Assembly (NCBI RefSeq): GCF_036812735.1
Contig: NZ_CP117523.1
Span: 3,348,001 to 3,412,000 of the forward strand
Source: Terrisporobacter glycolicus ATCC 14880 = DSM 1288
GTDB taxonomy: Bacteria; Bacillota; Clostridia; Peptostreptococcales; Peptostreptococcaceae
Length of the DNA: 64,000 nucleotides
Reading direction: 5' to 3'
Both the position numbers and the translations under genes were made by a program. The notes beneath the pieces were generated by a model. That model ran no database searches. It was not told the origin of the DNA and saw only the letters and a program-made list of their open reading frames with translations. Positions 54,240 to 63,346 of the stretch are shown here, piece after piece (the first letter of the stretch is position 1; each line of letters begins with the position of its first letter).

Positions 54240-55292
54240 TTATTTGTTAATAAATTTGTAAATAGTGGTACTATTATACTTATCTCCTGCTTTTAAAATA
54301 GGAGATTTAAAATTTTTATTGTTGATTGAATCTGGGAAATATTGAGTTTCTAAACAAATGCCACATCTGTCTTCATATACTGTATTGTCTTTTCCTGTAG
54401 GTCCTCCAGAAATAAAATTTCCTGCATAAAACTGCAAACCTTCACTATCTGAATATACTTCCATAGCAATATTTGAGTTTTCATCATAAAGTTTTGCTAT
54501 TTTTTCTATTCCTTCTTCTTTCTTATCTATTACAAAGTTATGGTCATAACCACCACAAAATATTAGCTGGTCATAATTTTCATTAATTTGAGAATTTATT
54601 TTTTTAGGAATGGTGAAATCCATTGGTGTTCCTTTTACCGATTTAATTTCACCTGTTGGTATGGCTTTACTATCTTTTACTGGTGTAAAGTATTTCGAAT
54701 TTATCCATAGTTGCTGATTAGTTGCGTCTTTACTCTTATGTCCTGACAAATTAAAATAACTGTGATTAGTTAAATTTACAACAGTATCTTTGTCACTTAT
54801 TACTTCATAAGATAATTTCAATTCATTATCTTCTGTTAAAGTGTATCTGACTTTTACTGTTAAATTTCCTGGAAATCCTTGAGTTTTATCCAGGTTAAAA
54901 TAAGTAAACTCAACATAATTTTCTTCTTCATTCACACGGTAGTTCCATACAACCTTATGAAATCCTTTTCCGCCACTATGTAAATTATTATTGTTATCAT
55001 TTTCTTCTAAATTGTACTCTATATCATTTAAAATAAAGCATGCATTATTTATACGATTGCAGTTAGGCCCAATAGTTGAACCAAAGAATTTCGGATTTGA
55101 AATATAATTTTTTAAATCATCGTATCCAAGAACCACATCTATTTTTTCATTGTTCTTTGGAATAGTAAGGCTTATTAATGTAGCTCCATAATTAGTAACT
55201 ACAACTTCCATACTGTTACTATTTTTCAATTTAAATGTGAAAACACTATCTCCGACATTAGCTGAGCCAAAGTGCATTTTTTCTATATTCAT
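54240..55292 (-). CDS. galM: aldose 1-epimerase (mutarotase)
   Basis: 350-aa beta-sandwich enzyme interconverting alpha and beta anomers of aldoses. Catalytic His in NHSYFNLSG and Glu in the C-terminal CLETQYFPDS; GPNCNRINNA and LHSGGKGFHKVVW are family motifs. First gene of the operon with xylFGH, so it likely supplies the anomer used by xylose isomerase. AAAGGAG site. Confidence 0.92.
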   Translation of the reverse strand: MNIEKMHFGSANVGDSVFTFKLKNSNSMEVVVTNYGATLISLTIPKNNEKIDVVLGYDDLKNYISNPKFFGSTIGPNCNRINNACFILNDIEYNLEENDNNNNLHSGGKGFHKVVWNYRVNEEENYVEFTYFNLDKTQGFPGNLTVKVRYTLTEDNELKLSYEVISDKDTVVNLTNHSYFNLSGHKSKDATNQQLWINSKYFTPVKDSKAIPTGEIKSVKGTPMDFTIPKKINSQINENYDQLIFCGGYDHNFVIDKKEEGIEKIAKLYDENSNIAMEVYSDSEGLQFYAGNFISGGPTGKDNTVYEDRCGICLETQYFPDSINNKNFKSPILKAGDKYNSTTIYKFINK

Positions 55293-55356
55293 ATCATTCT
55301 CCTTTAAAATAGTTATTTTCTACATCTTATTATAAAATATTTCATATTCTTATTAT

Positions 55357-55377
55357 TTAGTTTACTGACTAAACTAA
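55357..55377 (-). promoter_or_regulatory. XylR-like operator upstream of galM-xylFGH
   Basis: Perfect palindrome TTAGTTTA-N5-TAAACTAA, 65 nt upstream of the galM start. The half-site resembles the TTAGTTTG core of known Firmicute XylR boxes; binding by the adjacent XylR is inferred. Confidence 0.65.
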
Positions 55378-55525
55378 GTCTTTATATTTACATTGTAAAA
55401 ACATTCTGATATTTTGTCAAATATTTCCTTAAAATATTGTAATAATTTTTTTGATGAATTTTGTAAAAACAAGTGATTATCTTATTTGCATAGTAATAAT
55501 TTTTTTGAAATTTCATCATAATGAA

Positions 55526-55567
55526 AAAGAGATACTTTAATCATAATTTCTATGAAAGCATCTCTTT
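55526..55567 (-). terminator. terminator of the SH3/SGNH protein gene
   Basis: 13-bp stem with a wobble pair (55526-55538 / 55555-55567), T5 on the minus strand. Confidence 0.75.
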
Positions 55568-55578
55568 TAATTTCTTAT

Positions 55579-56889
55579 TTAATTTTTCTCTGCACCTTTT
55601 ATAGCACTAAAAATATTATTATAGAATTTTACTTCTTTAGAACTATCTATATGCAATCCATCAGAAGTGCTTGTAAGGTATCCTTTACTATCAACAAAAT
55701 CTTTTGTAGCGTTTATTAGCTTAACATTTGATTTTGTTGAGCAAAAATCTTTTAGTTGTTTATTATACTCATTAATAGCTTTGTTGTGACTTGTTGGACT
55801 ATTTTCTGTAAAGTTTTTCCCCACAGGAAATACTTTTTGTACATATATAGTTTTGTCTGGATATTTTGCAACAAGTTGATTTATAAGAGCCTTTGTGTCT
55901 ATAATATTTGTAGAAACAGTCACTCCATTTACTCCTATTAACAAAGATACGCTGTCAATACTATTTTTGTCAGGCATTTCATCTACTTTGTCTAACCAAT
56001 AAGATGGTCTACTTCCCCCTTGAGCATGAACATAAACCATTTCATTTTTACTCTTTATAGTCTTTTCCATTCTTGCAGTAAAAGAATCTCCAACAAATAA
56101 AAAGTCATTTAGATTCTTTCTATTGGATGAGTTAGAATTACTTAACTTTACATAGTTGCTACTAACATAAGCATCTGAATCTTTATATCTAATTTTGTAC
56201 CATCCATTTGATTGTTTTTTTATTATTTGAACTCTAGATCCTTTGTTTAAAGTTCCCAATTTAGTCGATGATGTGGAAGCACTTTTTCTCACATTTACAG
56301 ATGTTGCACTAATAGTTCCTCTACTGGTAACTTTAATACTTGGAGTAAGTTTTATGTAACTTCCTTTTACATAAGCATAAGAGTTTTTATATTTTATTTT
56401 GTACCAATTTGTTGAAGTGGCTCTTACAATATCCACCTTTGTACCTTTTGGTAAATAACCTAGGACTTTTGAACTTGTTGAGCAACTTTCTCTTACTGTT
56501 AATTTTGTAGCATTATAAACTGTTCCTGTATTTAATACATTATCTACAGTTTTTGTTTTACTAAGTTTTATAAAACTTTTACCCACATAAGCATACGATT
56601 TTTTATATTTTATTTTGTACCAGCCATTATTAGTTTTCTCTACTATTTCCACCTTGTCACCAGTATAAAGACTTCCCAAATATTTTCCACTGGCTGAATT
56701 TTTACTCCTTACACTAACTCCATCTATGGTTGCTTCTCCCCTATCAATTACTTTTACAGTCGCTTTTTGTACTGATGTTTTTGTGTTGCTTATTTCCTTT
56801 GCATCAATTATTGTTCCACACAAAAAACTACTTATTATAGTCCCTGTTAAAAAAGTAACCATGTACTTTTTACATTTTTTATTTATCAT
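55579..56889 (-). CDS. secreted SH3b-repeat protein with SGNH/GDSL hydrolase domain
   Basis: 436-aa exported protein: signal peptide (about 1-30), three bacterial SH3 repeats of about 63 residues (each ending WYKI-YK-S-AYV...YIKL) and a C-terminal SGNH domain with the GDS block (FLFVGDSFTARM) and the DGLHID block holding the catalytic Asp-His. Likely wall-bound through SH3b and acting as an esterase or O-acetyl hydrolase on glycan; substrate unproven. Start at ATG 56889 with GGAGG 6 nt upstream. Confidence 0.85.
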   Translation of the reverse strand: MINKKCKKYMVTFLTGTIISSFLCGTIIDAKEISNTKTSVQKATVKVIDRGEATIDGVSVRSKNSASGKYLGSLYTGDKVEIVEKTNNGWYKIKYKKSYAYVGKSFIKLSKTKTVDNVLNTGTVYNATKLTVRESCSTSSKVLGYLPKGTKVDIVRATSTNWYKIKYKNSYAYVKGSYIKLTPSIKVTSRGTISATSVNVRKSASTSSTKLGTLNKGSRVQIIKKQSNGWYKIRYKDSDAYVSSNYVKLSNSNSSNRKNLNDFLFVGDSFTARMEKTIKSKNEMVYVHAQGGSRPSYWLDKVDEMPDKNSIDSVSLLIGVNGVTVSTNIIDTKALINQLVAKYPDKTIYVQKVFPVGKNFTENSPTSHNKAINEYNKQLKDFCSTKSNVKLINATKDFVDSKGYLTSTSDGLHIDSSKEVKFYNNIFSAIKGAEKN

Positions 56890-56892
56890 TTT

Positions 56893-56945
56893 CATCCTCC
56901 ATATCACTGCCTACATAGAGTGTAGCGCTCACGCAGTGGCTTAAG
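56893..56945 (-). promoter_or_regulatory. GC-rich leader with two alternative stems
   Basis: Unusually GC-rich 53-nt element directly before the ribosome binding site of the SH3/SGNH gene. GCAGTGAT near its 3' end can pair with CACTGC (via GCAGTG) or with ATCACT at its 5' end (via AGTGAT), two exclusive helices; CTACA/TGTAG forms an inner hairpin. This looks like a leader that could switch, but no known riboswitch consensus was recognised. Confidence 0.4.
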
Positions 56946-56962
56946 TGATGCAATTTTTTTAT

Positions 56963-57907
56963 TTATTTTATTTTAGACATATTTTCCTTTACTACATTAC
57001 AAGAATGTTTGAACTCTTTTAACTCTTCTTCTGTTAAATTAAGTTCGTATTTATCTTCCACTCCATTTTTTCCTATAACTACTGGAATACTTATGTACAA
57101 TCCTTCTTCACCGTATTCACCTTCTAGTAATGTTGATGCTGTTGTTACAAACTTTTCATCATGGTAAATGCCTTTTATAAATCTAGCTGCTGTGGATGCT
57201 ATACCAAACTCTGTGCATTTTTTCCCTTCATAAGTAAACCATCCACCTTTTATTGTTCTATATGTTATATCTTTTTTATCTAAATTTCCGAAAGTTTCTG
57301 GTCTTTCTTTTTCCAATTCACCTAGAGGTTTTCCACCTAAATTTACGACAGACCAAGGAATCATTTGAGAGTCACCATGTTCCCCCAAAGAATATCCTAT
57401 AATAGACTTATGATCTATCCCTGTGCACTGAGCCATCACATTTTTAAATCTAGAGCTATCAAGACCTGTTCCTGTACCAAAAACTTGATTGTGAGGAAGG
57501 CCTGTAACCTTTTGTATATGATAAGCTATTATATCGCAAGGATTTGTAATGTTTATTATTATACCATTAAATCCAGCATTCATCACTTTATTAATATATG
57601 AGTTAACTATATCCACACTTTGTTGAAGTTCATCCAATCTATCTCTAGACTCTGAAATTTTTCCCACACTATTTACTATTATGTCACAGTCTGCTAAATC
57701 TTCATATTCTCCTGCAATTACATTTATTCTATGTGGTAGATATGTTGTAGCATCTAGTAAATCATGTTTTTCACTAATAGCTTTTTGTTTATTAATATCT
57801 ACTAAAACAAGTTCATCTACTAGTCCTTGAGTTACTAGAGAGAAAGCTACATGAGCTCCAACATGACCAACACCAATTATACCAACTTTTCTTAATTTTA
57901 TTTCCAT
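56963..57907 (-). CDS. L-lactate dehydrogenase family protein
   Basis: 314-aa NAD-dependent 2-hydroxyacid dehydrogenase of the LDH/MDH fold. GVGHVGAHVA binds the dinucleotide; catalytic His in GYSLGEHGDSQMIPWS; substrate Arg in SRFK and SRDRLDEL. The loop sequence GTGTGLDSSRF and the active-site loop differ from classical LDH (GTxLDTARF), which leaves room for L-2-hydroxyisocaproate dehydrogenase activity on branched 2-oxo acids. AAAGGGGG site. Confidence 0.82.
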   Translation of the reverse strand: MEIKLRKVGIIGVGHVGAHVAFSLVTQGLVDELVLVDINKQKAISEKHDLLDATTYLPHRINVIAGEYEDLADCDIIVNSVGKISESRDRLDELQQSVDIVNSYINKVMNAGFNGIIINITNPCDIIAYHIQKVTGLPHNQVFGTGTGLDSSRFKNVMAQCTGIDHKSIIGYSLGEHGDSQMIPWSVVNLGGKPLGELEKERPETFGNLDKKDITYRTIKGGWFTYEGKKCTEFGIASTAARFIKGIYHDEKFVTTASTLLEGEYGEEGLYISIPVVIGKNGVEDKYELNLTEEELKEFKHSCNVVKENMSKIK

Positions 57908-58060
57908 TTATATTGTCCCCCTTTATAGAATGTAAATTTTTACAATATATAAAATATTTAAGTTAATAGTAGCACAATTGTATACAGTATGGTTTTTGTT
58001 TTTATTTTTGGTCATTAAATATTTTATTAAGTTTATCTTCCATAAAAAAACAAGTATATT

Positions 58061-58933
58061 TTATTGTAAAGGTTTAAATGCCCATAAATTTTTAGCTTCT
58101 TTTAAAAATATATTTATATCCCAAGTTTTTTTACTTTTCAATTTACTATCTGGATCATTTACTATTATTTTATTATTGTTGTCCACTCCTGTTAATACTA
58201 TATAGTGTCCTGCTGTTGTAAATGCTCCAGGTCCCATACTAACTATTATTGGTTGTCCTTTTCTTAAAGTTTGTAATATTGATTCTTCAGTTAAAGATAT
58301 TTCTCTACCTGCTATTCCAAAGTTTCGAGCACCCAGTGTCATCAAATCCCAATTCGTCCCTACCCCTTCTACTAAATATCCATTGTCATTGCTATAATCA
58401 GCCACTACTTTAGGGTTGATGTTTGTATTTCCAGTAAGTCCTACAGCTACCATTGCTATAGATGTTGGTCCACATCCATTAATAGCAATAAAATCTGAAC
58501 CATATTTTTCATAGCCCCATCTTTTGTCCCATTGAATAAATAATGGTATTTCACCTTTTTTATAATCTTTTTCAACAGAATCATTTATTTTACTGTAGCC
58601 CCTGTAGTCAGTATACCCTGCAACAAAATTTAAAGCTTCTTCTTTTTTCGATGCTAGTTCTAAAAGCTCTCTCGGATATGATTGTACATTGTCTAAGATT
58701 TTATAAGCTGTTGGGTTATCTTTATTATTTTTTAATATTAGTTTTAAAACATCATCATCAGATTGTTTTACTTTTTCAGATATTGCTTCCATATTTTTAT
58801 TTATAGAAACCTGATCATAATCGTCGCTATACGCTTTTATTGTTCTTCCAGCTATTTTTGATAATGCTATTAAAAACACTATGGATAATAGAATTAAAAA
58901 TACTGGTTTTTTCTTATGTATTTTGGCCCTCAT
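58061..58933 (-). CDS. membrane-anchored C39-like cysteine peptidase
   Basis: 290-aa protein with an N-terminal membrane segment (about 10-28), a helical linker and a C39/papain-like domain: catalytic Cys in NGCGPTSIAMVA, His in GHYIVLTGVD and Asp in VNDPDS. QWDKRWGYEKYG is the usual lead-in of this clostridial family. Target unknown; it is outside the cell and lacks an ABC exporter partner. Confidence 0.85.
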   Translation of the reverse strand: MRAKIHKKKPVFLILLSIVFLIALSKIAGRTIKAYSDDYDQVSINKNMEAISEKVKQSDDDVLKLILKNNKDNPTAYKILDNVQSYPRELLELASKKEEALNFVAGYTDYRGYSKINDSVEKDYKKGEIPLFIQWDKRWGYEKYGSDFIAINGCGPTSIAMVAVGLTGNTNINPKVVADYSNDNGYLVEGVGTNWDLMTLGARNFGIAGREISLTEESILQTLRKGQPIIVSMGPGAFTTAGHYIVLTGVDNNNKIIVNDPDSKLKSKKTWDINIFLKEAKNLWAFKPLQ

Positions 58934-59084
58934 AATAATCTTACCTTTTCTTTTTTACAATATTCTACAATTTGTTTCTTTCAAAAAAATATAATACTTG
59001 TTTCAAAGTTGTAAACTTTTTTAAATTTTTCATATATATTAGTTAACATCTACTTTACTATGTAATTGTTACATACAGTAAAAA

Positions 59085-59122
59085 ATCCTGTAGGTAGATT
59101 TTAATAAATCTATCTACAGGAT
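59085..59122 (-). terminator. terminator of the first polysaccharide deacetylase gene
   Basis: 17-bp stem with one wobble (59085-59101 / 59106-59122), T6 on the minus strand. Confidence 0.85.
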
Positions 59123-59137
59123 CCTTCAAATATATTT

Positions 59138-60019
59138 TTATGATAAAGTTCTGAACTCGTATCCATTATCTTTAAAGTATTTTATTAAATCTGGTAAAGC
59201 TTTAGCTGTTTCTTCTTTTCCATAAGTATCATGCATTAATAGAACTACCATTTCTTTTCCCTTTGAAGTTTTAATAGCATAGTCAAGTAACTCTTGAGCA
59301 TTTTTTCTTTTTCCTTCAGCATCTGCATTTAAAGATGTCCAGTCAATGGATACCATGTTATTTTCGTCTAAATACTTATCTAAAGGTTCCATACCCTTCC
59401 AAGACATATATCCACCTGGGCATCTTATTACTCTTGTTGAGAAGTACTTACCTAATATATCTTGTAATAACTTATCATTTTTATCAAAGTCTTCTTTAAA
59501 TGCTTTCATATCTAAAGTTCTACCTGGGTATAACTTTTTAACATCATGAGTATATGAATGGTTTCCTATAGCATGACCTTCATCAAATTCTCTCTTCACA
59601 AGATCTTTTGCCACTTGTCCACCATTTTCTATGTTTTGTCCAGTTAAGAAAAATGTTGCTTTTACATCTTCTTTCTTTAAAGTATCTAATACTTTTGGTG
59701 TATTAGTTTTAGATGTACCATCATCAAAAGTTAAAAATACTATTTTTTTACCATCGTTAGTATAATCATACTTACTTAATTTTTCTGCTACTTTCTTTGC
59801 ATCATAAGAATATTTTTTACCTTCATTGCTAACCCCAACTACATACTTTTTCTTTTCTTCTTCTTCTTTTCTTTTTTCTTCTGCTATTCTTGCTTGTTCT
59901 GCTTTGATTTGTCTTTGATTATCCACATATGCCAATGTTCTATTTAACACCCCAAATACAGCTAATCCTGCTACTAAGACTACCAACGCCTTTTTCTTAT
60001 TTAGTCTTCTATTCCTCAT
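59138..60019 (-). CDS. polysaccharide deacetylase (PdaV-like), copy 1
   Basis: 293-aa membrane-anchored NodB-domain enzyme that removes N-acetyl groups from peptidoglycan GlcNAc and so blocks lysozyme. N-terminal helix (about 11-27), then a charged linker; motif 1 FLTFDDGTSKT, motif 2 HAIGNHSYTHD (HxxxH), motif 3 RCPGGYMSWKG, and MVVLLMHDTYGKEET. Motif 1 has Thr where most have Pro after DDG. Start ATG 60019 (AGGAG 9 nt upstream). Located just downstream of sigV-rsiV, as with the C. difficile lysozyme-response locus. Confidence 0.85.
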   Translation of the reverse strand: MRNRRLNKKKALVVLVAGLAVFGVLNRTLAYVDNQRQIKAEQARIAEEKRKEEEEKKKYVVGVSNEGKKYSYDAKKVAEKLSKYDYTNDGKKIVFLTFDDGTSKTNTPKVLDTLKKEDVKATFFLTGQNIENGGQVAKDLVKREFDEGHAIGNHSYTHDVKKLYPGRTLDMKAFKEDFDKNDKLLQDILGKYFSTRVIRCPGGYMSWKGMEPLDKYLDENNMVSIDWTSLNADAEGKRKNAQELLDYAIKTSKGKEMVVLLMHDTYGKEETAKALPDLIKYFKDNGYEFRTLS

Positions 60020-60251
60020 AACTCTCAACTCCTACCTCTATTAATCTAAGCCATATTTTATCGCTTTTCATGTTTTTACGTAACAATTTGTCGACATATT
60101 AAGTATAAACCCCTTGGGTGTTACTATTCAATAGGTTTTTTGTTACAAATCTGATATAAAAAATTTTATTTTTTTCTAAAACTTTTTAAAATGCCAAGTG
60201 TAGGAGTTATCCACAATTTATTAAGTTTTCTTAATAAATGTGTTCACAAAA

Positions 60252-60273
60252 AAAAGGGTATTTCTACCCTTTT
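60252..60273 (-). terminator. terminator of sigV-rsiV
   Basis: 9-bp stem AAAAGGGTA/TACCCTTTT with a 4-nt loop and T8 on the minus strand. Confidence 0.8.
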
Positions 60274-60307
60274 AAATGTTTGACTTTTTTAAATTTTCAT
60301 ACTTTAT

Positions 60308-61174
60308 TTACTTCATAAGTTTCTTAGTAATCTCTTTAGGTATAGTAAATTCTACTAAACCAGAGGCTCCAGGAGCAACTTCGTATTTATCAAAACATAT
60401 AACTATTTCATTTTTATCATTTATATAAAAGCCTTGATCTTTCTTTATTTTTGTAAAATATTCTATTTCTCCATCAATCCAATATACATCTTCTGGATTC
60501 TTTTGATGTCTTTCTCTCATCTGACTTATAATATTCTTACTTATAACATTGACATAGTCGCTTCCTTTGAACATACCTTCCAATGTTAAGACTGTCTGAT
60601 TTTTCTTATCTATATTGTAAAATTTTCTAGTTGTGTTAGATGACCCTTGTGCATAGTAATTATAAATTACTAATGATAAAACATCATCATTTTCATTTAT
60701 TACTTCATACCAAGACTTGCCATATTTTCTGCCTTCTACACCTAACTTCTCTAAGTCTTTTACTTCTTTTAAATACTCATCATATAGTTTTTTGCCATCA
60801 GATTCAAATTCTTTGTTTAACTTATATTCTAATTCCTTATCTTTTAATCCTTCTATTTTGGGTACATCAATGGATACATCGTATCCATTTTTATTCACTT
60901 TATAATTCTTAAAGTTTATAATTTTTATTATATTTCCTATTACAGGTATACCTTCAAGAGTACTTGCAAAAGCTGGACTTAAATTAACAGTAACTATTAT
61001 TATACATATTGATGCAACAACGGTAGACCACAGAGCCATTCTACTTTTCTTGTTTCTATTTCTACTTCTATTTAAAGCATCATTTACTACATCATTCAAC
61101 CTATCTGGTATTTCTATATTGTTATAGTTTTGCTTCAAATCTTCTATCTTTTTATCTTTTTTCAAAACCTTCAC
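60308..61174 (-). CDS. rsiV: anti-sigma factor RsiV-like
   Basis: 288-aa single-pass membrane protein: cytosolic sigma-binding part (about 1-43), transmembrane segment (about 45-64), extracellular DUF4163/DUF3298 domain (GVEGRKYGKSWYEVINEND, KFYNIDKKNQTVLTLEGMF, CFDKYEVAPGASGLVEF). RsiV binds lysozyme outside the cell and is then cleaved, freeing SigV. Starts at a GTG that overlaps the sigV stop by 4 nt, so the pair is translationally coupled. Confidence 0.85.
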   Translation of the reverse strand: MKVLKKDKKIEDLKQNYNNIEIPDRLNDVVNDALNRSRNRNKKSRMALWSTVVASICIIIVTVNLSPAFASTLEGIPVIGNIIKIINFKNYKVNKNGYDVSIDVPKIEGLKDKELEYKLNKEFESDGKKLYDEYLKEVKDLEKLGVEGRKYGKSWYEVINENDDVLSLVIYNYYAQGSSNTTRKFYNIDKKNQTVLTLEGMFKGSDYVNVISKNIISQMRERHQKNPEDVYWIDGEIEYFTKIKKDQGFYINDKNEIVICFDKYEVAPGASGLVEFTIPKEITKKLMK

Positions 61175-61677
61175 TCCTCTTCCTCAATGAGATCTATTTT
61201 CAATTTTGATAATCCGTTATAAAGTCTAGTTTTTACAGTGTTTTCATTTTCATTTAGTATCTGAGCTATATCTCCTATTTTCATATCTTCAAAATATCTT
61301 AGCACAATCACAATCCTATACTTTTCAGGTAATCTCTCCAAAGCTTCTTGTAAGTCTATATCTTCGTATGTATCATACCCTATTGCATTTTCGTCTTGTA
61401 GATCATCACTTATTGCTACATATTTTTTATTTTTTCTAATATAATCTATTGCACAATTTGATACTATTTGATAAATCCAAGGTTTAATGCTATCTATGTT
61501 TTTGAGAGTGTTTATATTAACCAATGATTTACAGACAGCATCATGCACTATATCCAGTGCATCATCTTCATTTTTTACATAGCTGTGAGCAAACCTATAT
61601 AAAGATTCTTTATTATCAACTATATATTTCCTTACTTGTTTTTCTTTTTTTCTTTCTACTAAGCTTAGTAATTTCAT
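61171..61677 (-). CDS. sigV: ECF sigma factor SigV
   Basis: 168-aa ECF sigma factor with region 2 (YRFAHSYVKNEDDALDIVHDA, IKPWIYQIVSNCAIDYIRK) and region 4 (LPEKYRIVIVLRYFEDMKI, NENENTVKTRLYNGLSKLK). With RsiV and two deacetylases next to it this is the lysozyme-response sigma factor (C. difficile CsfV type). AGAGGTGA precedes the ATG; a likely autoregulated promoter is at 61704-61731. Confidence 0.87.
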   Translation of the reverse strand: MKLLSLVERKKEKQVRKYIVDNKESLYRFAHSYVKNEDDALDIVHDAVCKSLVNINTLKNIDSIKPWIYQIVSNCAIDYIRKNKKYVAISDDLQDENAIGYDTYEDIDLQEALERLPEKYRIVIVLRYFEDMKIGDIAQILNENENTVKTRLYNGLSKLKIDLIEEEE

Positions 61678-62025
61678 TTCATTTGTTCACCTCTCATATA
61701 TTAGACGTTTTATATAATTTAAAAAGTTTTATAATATATATACTTTATTATATTTTTTTTTCTATTACTATATCTATATTTTCTTAATTATATAAAAAAT
61801 CCCTAAATATAGCCTTTAACAGCTATGGCCACTCTTATTTATTTTTGTCATGTTCATAATAAAAATCTCCATAACAATTAGGACATGTCAAAATTAACAC
61901 GCCTTTTCTTAGTAGCACTCTATAAACAATAAAAATATGTAAGATGACAATTTTGCCAACTTACATACTTGATTTTACATGTTCTAGATCTCTATCTATA
62001 TTTTAAATTTATAATAAATTAAATT
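61678..62025. other. gap between the second deacetylase gene and sigV, with a zinc-ribbon fragment
   Basis: 348 nt. Apart from the sigV promoter it contains an 18-codon minus-strand frame (TTG 61891 to TAA 61835, AAAGG upstream) encoding TCPNCYGDFYYEHDKNK, which looks like the first knuckle of a zinc-ribbon protein whose second half is missing. Most likely a gene remnant. Confidence 0.4.
61704..61731 (-). promoter_or_regulatory. possible SigV autoregulated promoter
   Basis: Minus strand: TAAAAC (near the SigV -35 TGAAAC), 18-nt spacer, CGTC (61707-61704), 27 nt before the sigV ATG. Spacer is one longer than usual, so this is tentative. Confidence 0.4.
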
Positions 62026-62895
62026 TTATCCTAATGTCTTGAATTCATATCCATTATCCTTGAAATGTTTTATTATATCTGGTAAAGCTTTAACAGTTTC
62101 TTCTTTTGAATAAGTATCATGCATTAGTAAAATTACAACTTCTTTATTTTTTGATGTTTCAATAGCAATTTTAGCTAATTGATCCGCATTTTTTCTTCCA
62201 CCCTCTGCATCTTTATTAAGGGCATTCCAGTCTATTGATACCATATTATTTTCTTTTAGATATCCATCTAATTTGTCCATACCCTTCCATGACATATATC
62301 CACCAGGACATCTTAAAACTTTAGTTGAAAATTTATCCCCCAGTATAGATTTTAATAGTTTATCATTCTTGGCAAAATCTTCTTTAAATGAATTCAAATC
62401 CAAGTTTCTTCCTGGATATAATTTATTCATATCGTGACTGTAGGAATGATTTCCTATTGAATGACCACTGTCAAATGTTCTTTTTAATATTGCTTTAGCA
62501 TTTTGCCCTCCATTTTCTAGAGTGGATCCAAGTACAAAAAACGTTCCTTTTACGTTATTTTTGTCTAGTATATCAAGTATCTTTGGCGTATTAGTTACTG
62601 ATGGTCCATCATCGAAAGTTAAAAACACCATTTTTTCACCATTATTAGAATAATTATATGTTTTAATTCTTTCTTCTATTTTTTTTGCATCATAAACATA
62701 CTTTTGGCCAGATTTACTAGTATTTGGATATTTGGACTCTATTTCTACTTTTTCTTCATTATTGCGTACTACGTTATTCTCTTTTTTACTATTATATCCC
62801 ATTACTTTTGAGAAAGATAACCCTGCACCAATCAATAATACTCCACTTATTCCTAAAATCATAGCTAACTTCTTGTAACTTATTCTTCTTCTCAC
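62026..62895 (-). CDS. polysaccharide deacetylase (PdaV-like), copy 2
   Basis: 289-aa NodB-domain paralogue of the protein at 59138-60019 and clearly similar along its whole catalytic part. N-terminal helix (about 9-28), motif 1 FLTFDDGPSVT (the canonical Pro), motif 2 HSIGNHSYSHD, motif 3 RCPGGYMSWKG. GTG start with GGAGG 6 nt upstream. It lies upstream of sigV on the same strand, so the sigma/anti-sigma pair is bracketed by the two deacetylases. Confidence 0.85.
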   Translation of the reverse strand: MRRRISYKKLAMILGISGVLLIGAGLSFSKVMGYNSKKENNVVRNNEEKVEIESKYPNTSKSGQKYVYDAKKIEERIKTYNYSNNGEKMVFLTFDDGPSVTNTPKILDILDKNNVKGTFFVLGSTLENGGQNAKAILKRTFDSGHSIGNHSYSHDMNKLYPGRNLDLNSFKEDFAKNDKLLKSILGDKFSTKVLRCPGGYMSWKGMDKLDGYLKENNMVSIDWNALNKDAEGGRKNADQLAKIAIETSKNKEVVILLMHDTYSKEETVKALPDIIKHFKDNGYEFKTLG

Positions 62896-63148
62896 ACTAA
62901 ACCTCCACTATTATTAATTTTCTTATACTTTAATATTAATAGTTGGAAGTTTCGCTTTTATATTTAAATTGTTTCTTAGTTGTAAAATGTATTATTTTAT
63001 ATCATTTTGTATTTTTTTAATATAAATTGACTTTATCTTCATCAAATATAATTACATTTTTTAATTATTTATTTTCCATCTTAGGATATTTGGACAAATA
63101 TTTCTTTAATTATGTTAACTTGTTCCTCGTTTTGTAAATATATAGTAA

Positions 63149-63175
63149 AAAGAGCATTATCTATTAATGCTCTTT
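63149..63175 (-). terminator. terminator downstream of the HIT gene
   Basis: 11-bp stem (63149-63159 / 63165-63175), 5-nt loop, T5 on the minus strand. Confidence 0.8.
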
Positions 63176-63179
63176 AACT

Positions 63180-63346
63180 ATAGATATATTAAATTTCTTT
63201 TCATAAACTTAACTTACTCTTATATTAATCTTTGTAAATCATTTACAGGTATATATGTTTTTTATATCCCAAGTTTATTTGTCAGTAACTTTAAAATTTA
63301 TTAATAAGCTTTTTGAGATCCATATTTATCTATATTGTACAATGGT
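63180..63346 (-). pseudogene. possible decayed coding remnant after the HIT gene
   Basis: One minus-strand frame contains NKPLYNIDKYGSQKAY, stops, then KTYIPVNDLQRLI and a stop; the pieces look protein-like (surface/stalk-type sequence) but no gene is intact. It may be an old open reading frame or chance. Confidence 0.25.
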
